This document shows positions 13,845 to 15,193 of a DNA stretch of 15,193 bases, piece after piece (the stretch's first letter is position 1; each line of letters opens with the position of its first letter). This DNA comes from Nitrospirales bacterium (lineage in GTDB: Bacteria > Nitrospirota > Thermodesulfovibrionia > Thermodesulfovibrionales > Dissulfurispiraceae), in assembly GCA_020846375.1 (NCBI GenBank), contig JADLDZ010000090.1, forward strand, positions 1-15,193, read 5' to 3'. The notes beneath the pieces are model-generated. The model did no database searches. It was not told the origin of the DNA and worked only from the letters and a program-made list of their open reading frames with translations. The translations under genes and the position numbers were made by a program.

Positions 13845-14522
13845 ATGGAAACACCCACCTTTTTGCATATGCTTCTCCCGAATGTTCCGCCATATGTATC
13901 GTACTCCTGGCTGGCGATGGCGCTCCTGATTATCCCCGCCCTTGTGATGCGGAGAAACCTGAGCCTCGTCCCTTCGGGACTCCAGAATTTCATGGAGACC
14001 CTTTCGGATTTCTTTCTTAACCTTTCCAATAACAGTATCGGGCACCACTGGGGAGAGGCGTTCTATCCGCTCATCGGCACCCTCGGCCTCTATATTCTTG
14101 TCTCGAACTTTTTCGGGCTTATTCCCGGTTTCGAATCGCCAACCAGCAATATCAACATGACGGCTTCCATGGCCATTCCCGTCTTCCTGGCCACCCACTA
14201 CTATGGAATCAAGGTGCACGGGATCAAGTATCTGAATCACTTCCTGGGTCCTATCAGGTCCATCTATGCCCTGCCCCTCATGGTCATGATGTTTTTCATC
14301 GAGCTCATCGGCCATCTGGTGAGGCCGGTCACCCTTTCGGTCAGGCTCTTCGGAAATATGATTGCGAAGCATATCATTCTTGGCGTTCTCGCAACCCTGG
14401 CACCGCTTCTTGTGCCGACCCTGATACTGGGCCTGGGCACCCTTGTCAGTCTTATTCAGGCTTATGTGTTTGTCCTTCTGACGACGCTGTACCTTGCCGG
14501 TGCCGTTGAGGAAGGGCATTAA
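13845..14522 (+). CDS. atpB: F0F1 ATP synthase subunit a
   Basis: The 225-residue membrane protein is the stator part of the F0 ion channel, with five or six hydrophobic segments. The essential stator arginine is Arg167 in SVRLFGNM (E. coli Arg210), and Gln205 in SLIQAYVF matches E. coli Gln252. It starts METPTFLHMLLPN behind AAGGAGG (13832-13838), 6 bases before the ATG. A compact a subunit of this size is usual in anaerobes of the delta-proteobacterial and Nitrospirota type. Only atpE follows; the b subunit and F1 genes are not here, so the operon is split. Identification is secure. Confidence 0.95.
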   Translation: METPTFLHMLLPNVPPYVSYSWLAMALLIIPALVMRRNLSLVPSGLQNFMETLSDFFLNLSNNSIGHHWGEAFYPLIGTLGLYILVSNFFGLIPGFESPTSNINMTASMAIPVFLATHYYGIKVHGIKYLNHFLGPIRSIYALPLMVMMFFIELIGHLVRPVTLSVRLFGNMIAKHIILGVLATLAPLLVPTLILGLGTLVSLIQAYVFVLLTTLYLAGAVEEGH

Positions 14523-14553
14523 ATAAAAATTCTCGAGGAAAGGAGGAAAAGAC

Positions 14554-14904
14554 ATGAAGAGGAGTATCTCTGTCATACTGCTTGTACTTGCACTTGTCGG
14601 TATATTGGCTCCCCTCGCCCTTGCTGAGGAAGCTGCGGCTCCTGCGGCAGCGGAGACAGGCTCCAACGTCAAGGCGATAGCCGCCCTCGGTGCTTCTCTG
14701 GCGATCGGCATTGCCGCTCTTGGCGCCGGTATCGGCCAGGGAATCGGTTTGGGAAAGGCGTGTGAAGGAGTAGCGAGGAATCCCGGGGCATCCGGTAAAG
14801 TTACCACAACACTTATTATCGGTCTTGCGATGATCGAGTCGTTGGCGATTTATGCGTTGCTGGTTTCGCTGGGTCTTCTTATCAACCAGAAAATTTTCTT
14901 CTAA
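14554..14904 (+). CDS. atpE: F0F1 ATP synthase subunit c with N-terminal signal peptide
   Basis: The 116-residue protein forms the rotor ring. It is longer than the usual 75-90 because it begins with a signal-peptide-like segment (basic KR, hydrophobic 5-22, cleavage likely after Ala24 in LALA-EE) and an Ala/Pro/Glu linker to about 38. Helix 1 (41-66) carries the glycine repeat GAGIGQG, the loop is ARNPGASG (74-81), and helix 2 (83-110) carries the ion-binding carboxylate Glu95. Gln62, Glu95, Ser96 and Tyr100 keep the same spacing as Gln32, Glu65, Ser66 and Tyr70 of the Na+-binding Ilyobacter c subunit; Thr67 is replaced by Leu97. Na+ binding is thus possible, not shown. AAAGGAGG precedes ATG 14554, 31 bases after atpB, and a terminator follows. 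Confidence 0.95.
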   Translation: MKRSISVILLVLALVGILAPLALAEEAAAPAAAETGSNVKAIAALGASLAIGIAALGAGIGQGIGLGKACEGVARNPGASGKVTTTLIIGLAMIESLAIYALLVSLGLLINQKIFF

Positions 14905-14940
14905 ACCTTTACTTTCCACCTATCTTACTCGACTTCGGGG

Positions 14941-14968
14941 AGGGCGGCGATTGCCGCCCTTCTTTGTT
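14941..14968 (+). terminator. Intrinsic terminator of the atpB-atpE operon
   Basis: AGGGCGGC (14941-14948) and GCCGCCCT (14953-14960) form a perfect 8-pair, GC-rich stem with a 4-base loop (GATT), followed by the T-rich tract TCTTTGTT (14961-14968). It lies 36 bases after the atpE stop. The bases from there to the tRNA promoter (14969-15077) show only short palindromes (CCGGATTCCGG; GAAGACGATCTTC) and no gene. Confidence 0.88.
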
Positions 14969-15077
14969 CCGGATTCCGGCATGCCCTTTGCTGCAAACGC
15001 CCTCTCCACGGGTTTCCGAAGCCATCATGCACTGCACTGGAGAAGACGATCTTCGGTGAAAAAAGAGGGTTTGTTTC

Positions 15078-15107
15078 TTGACAACAGCGGTCTTTAGATG
15101 GTATTCT
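15078..15107 (+). promoter_or_regulatory. Promoter of tRNA-Ala
   Basis: A perfect TTGACA (15078-15083) is followed after 18 bases by TATTCT (15102-15107). The start point would fall near 15114, about 6 bases before the mature 5' end of the tRNA. Its position and form suit a strong stable-RNA promoter. Confidence 0.65.
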
Positions 15108-15119
15108 TTTTATTCATAC

Positions 15120-15193
<74 letters not shown>

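Noticed and set aside
13461..14807. Minus-strand open frame of about 448 codons opposite the DUF89 end, atpB and atpE
   Set aside because: It spans three real features on the other strand, including a promoter and both ATP synthase genes, and its product is low-complexity without family signals.
14852..15097. 81-codon plus-strand frame over the end of atpE and the terminator
   Set aside because: It runs out of frame through atpE and across the terminator hairpin, has no ribosome site and encodes no recognisable protein.

Overview
The window is a dense, GC-rich (about 60%) piece of a bacterial chromosome with short intergenic gaps. No stretch over 300 bases lacks a gene; the longest are about 215 bases (14905-15119) and 193 bases (13652-13844), and both hold regulatory signals. 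Three points suggest an anaerobe of the Nitrospirota / Desulfobacterota type: a giant 2-hydroxyacyl-CoA dehydratase activase, a core-type MetE-like protein, and an atpB-atpE pair detached from the F1 genes. This placement is an inference from gene content and is low confidence. I saw no insertion sequence, phage, CRISPR or plasmid genes. It is mostly core genome.

Layout. (1) 1-3052, + strand: the 3' part of an acyl-CoA dehydratase activase-related gene, a 30-codon AURKAIP1/COX24-like basic protein gene, and a 67-aa coiled-coil ORF. (2) 3058-3834, - strand: a secreted DUF1460 amidase-like protein, convergent with region 1 and divergent from the next gene. (3) 3931-4950: a MetE C-terminal-half-like zinc methyltransferase behind an extended -10 promoter that may give a leaderless mRNA. 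(4) 4995-9803: tmk, holB, ricT, metG, an order that recalls the Bacillus tmk-holB-yaaT-metS region. A strong hairpin sits between holB and ricT. (5) 9884-13651: radC, a standalone IMP cyclohydrolase (N-terminal half of PurH only), a structured purH-purD spacer, purD, and a DUF89 protein. (6) 13692-14968: a consensus promoter, a leader of about 115 nt, atpB, atpE and an intrinsic terminator. (7) 15078-15193: promoter and tRNA-Ala(GGC), cut at its CCA end by the window edge.

How they fit together. tmk, holB and metG serve DNA precursor synthesis, replication and translation. RicT is an Fe-S regulator of RNA processing in the species where it has been studied. purH and purD are two steps of de novo purine synthesis, and the neighbouring DUF89 protein could clear damaged sugar phosphates. 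atpB and atpE make the membrane rotor-stator interface of ATP synthase, and the c subunit carries residues that in other species bind Na+.

I found no clear undescribed multi-gene system. The observations most worth a second look are the split PurH, the folded purH-purD spacer, the holB-ricT hairpin, the c-subunit ion site, the core-MetE-like enzyme with its possibly leaderless promoter, and several very short ORFs.
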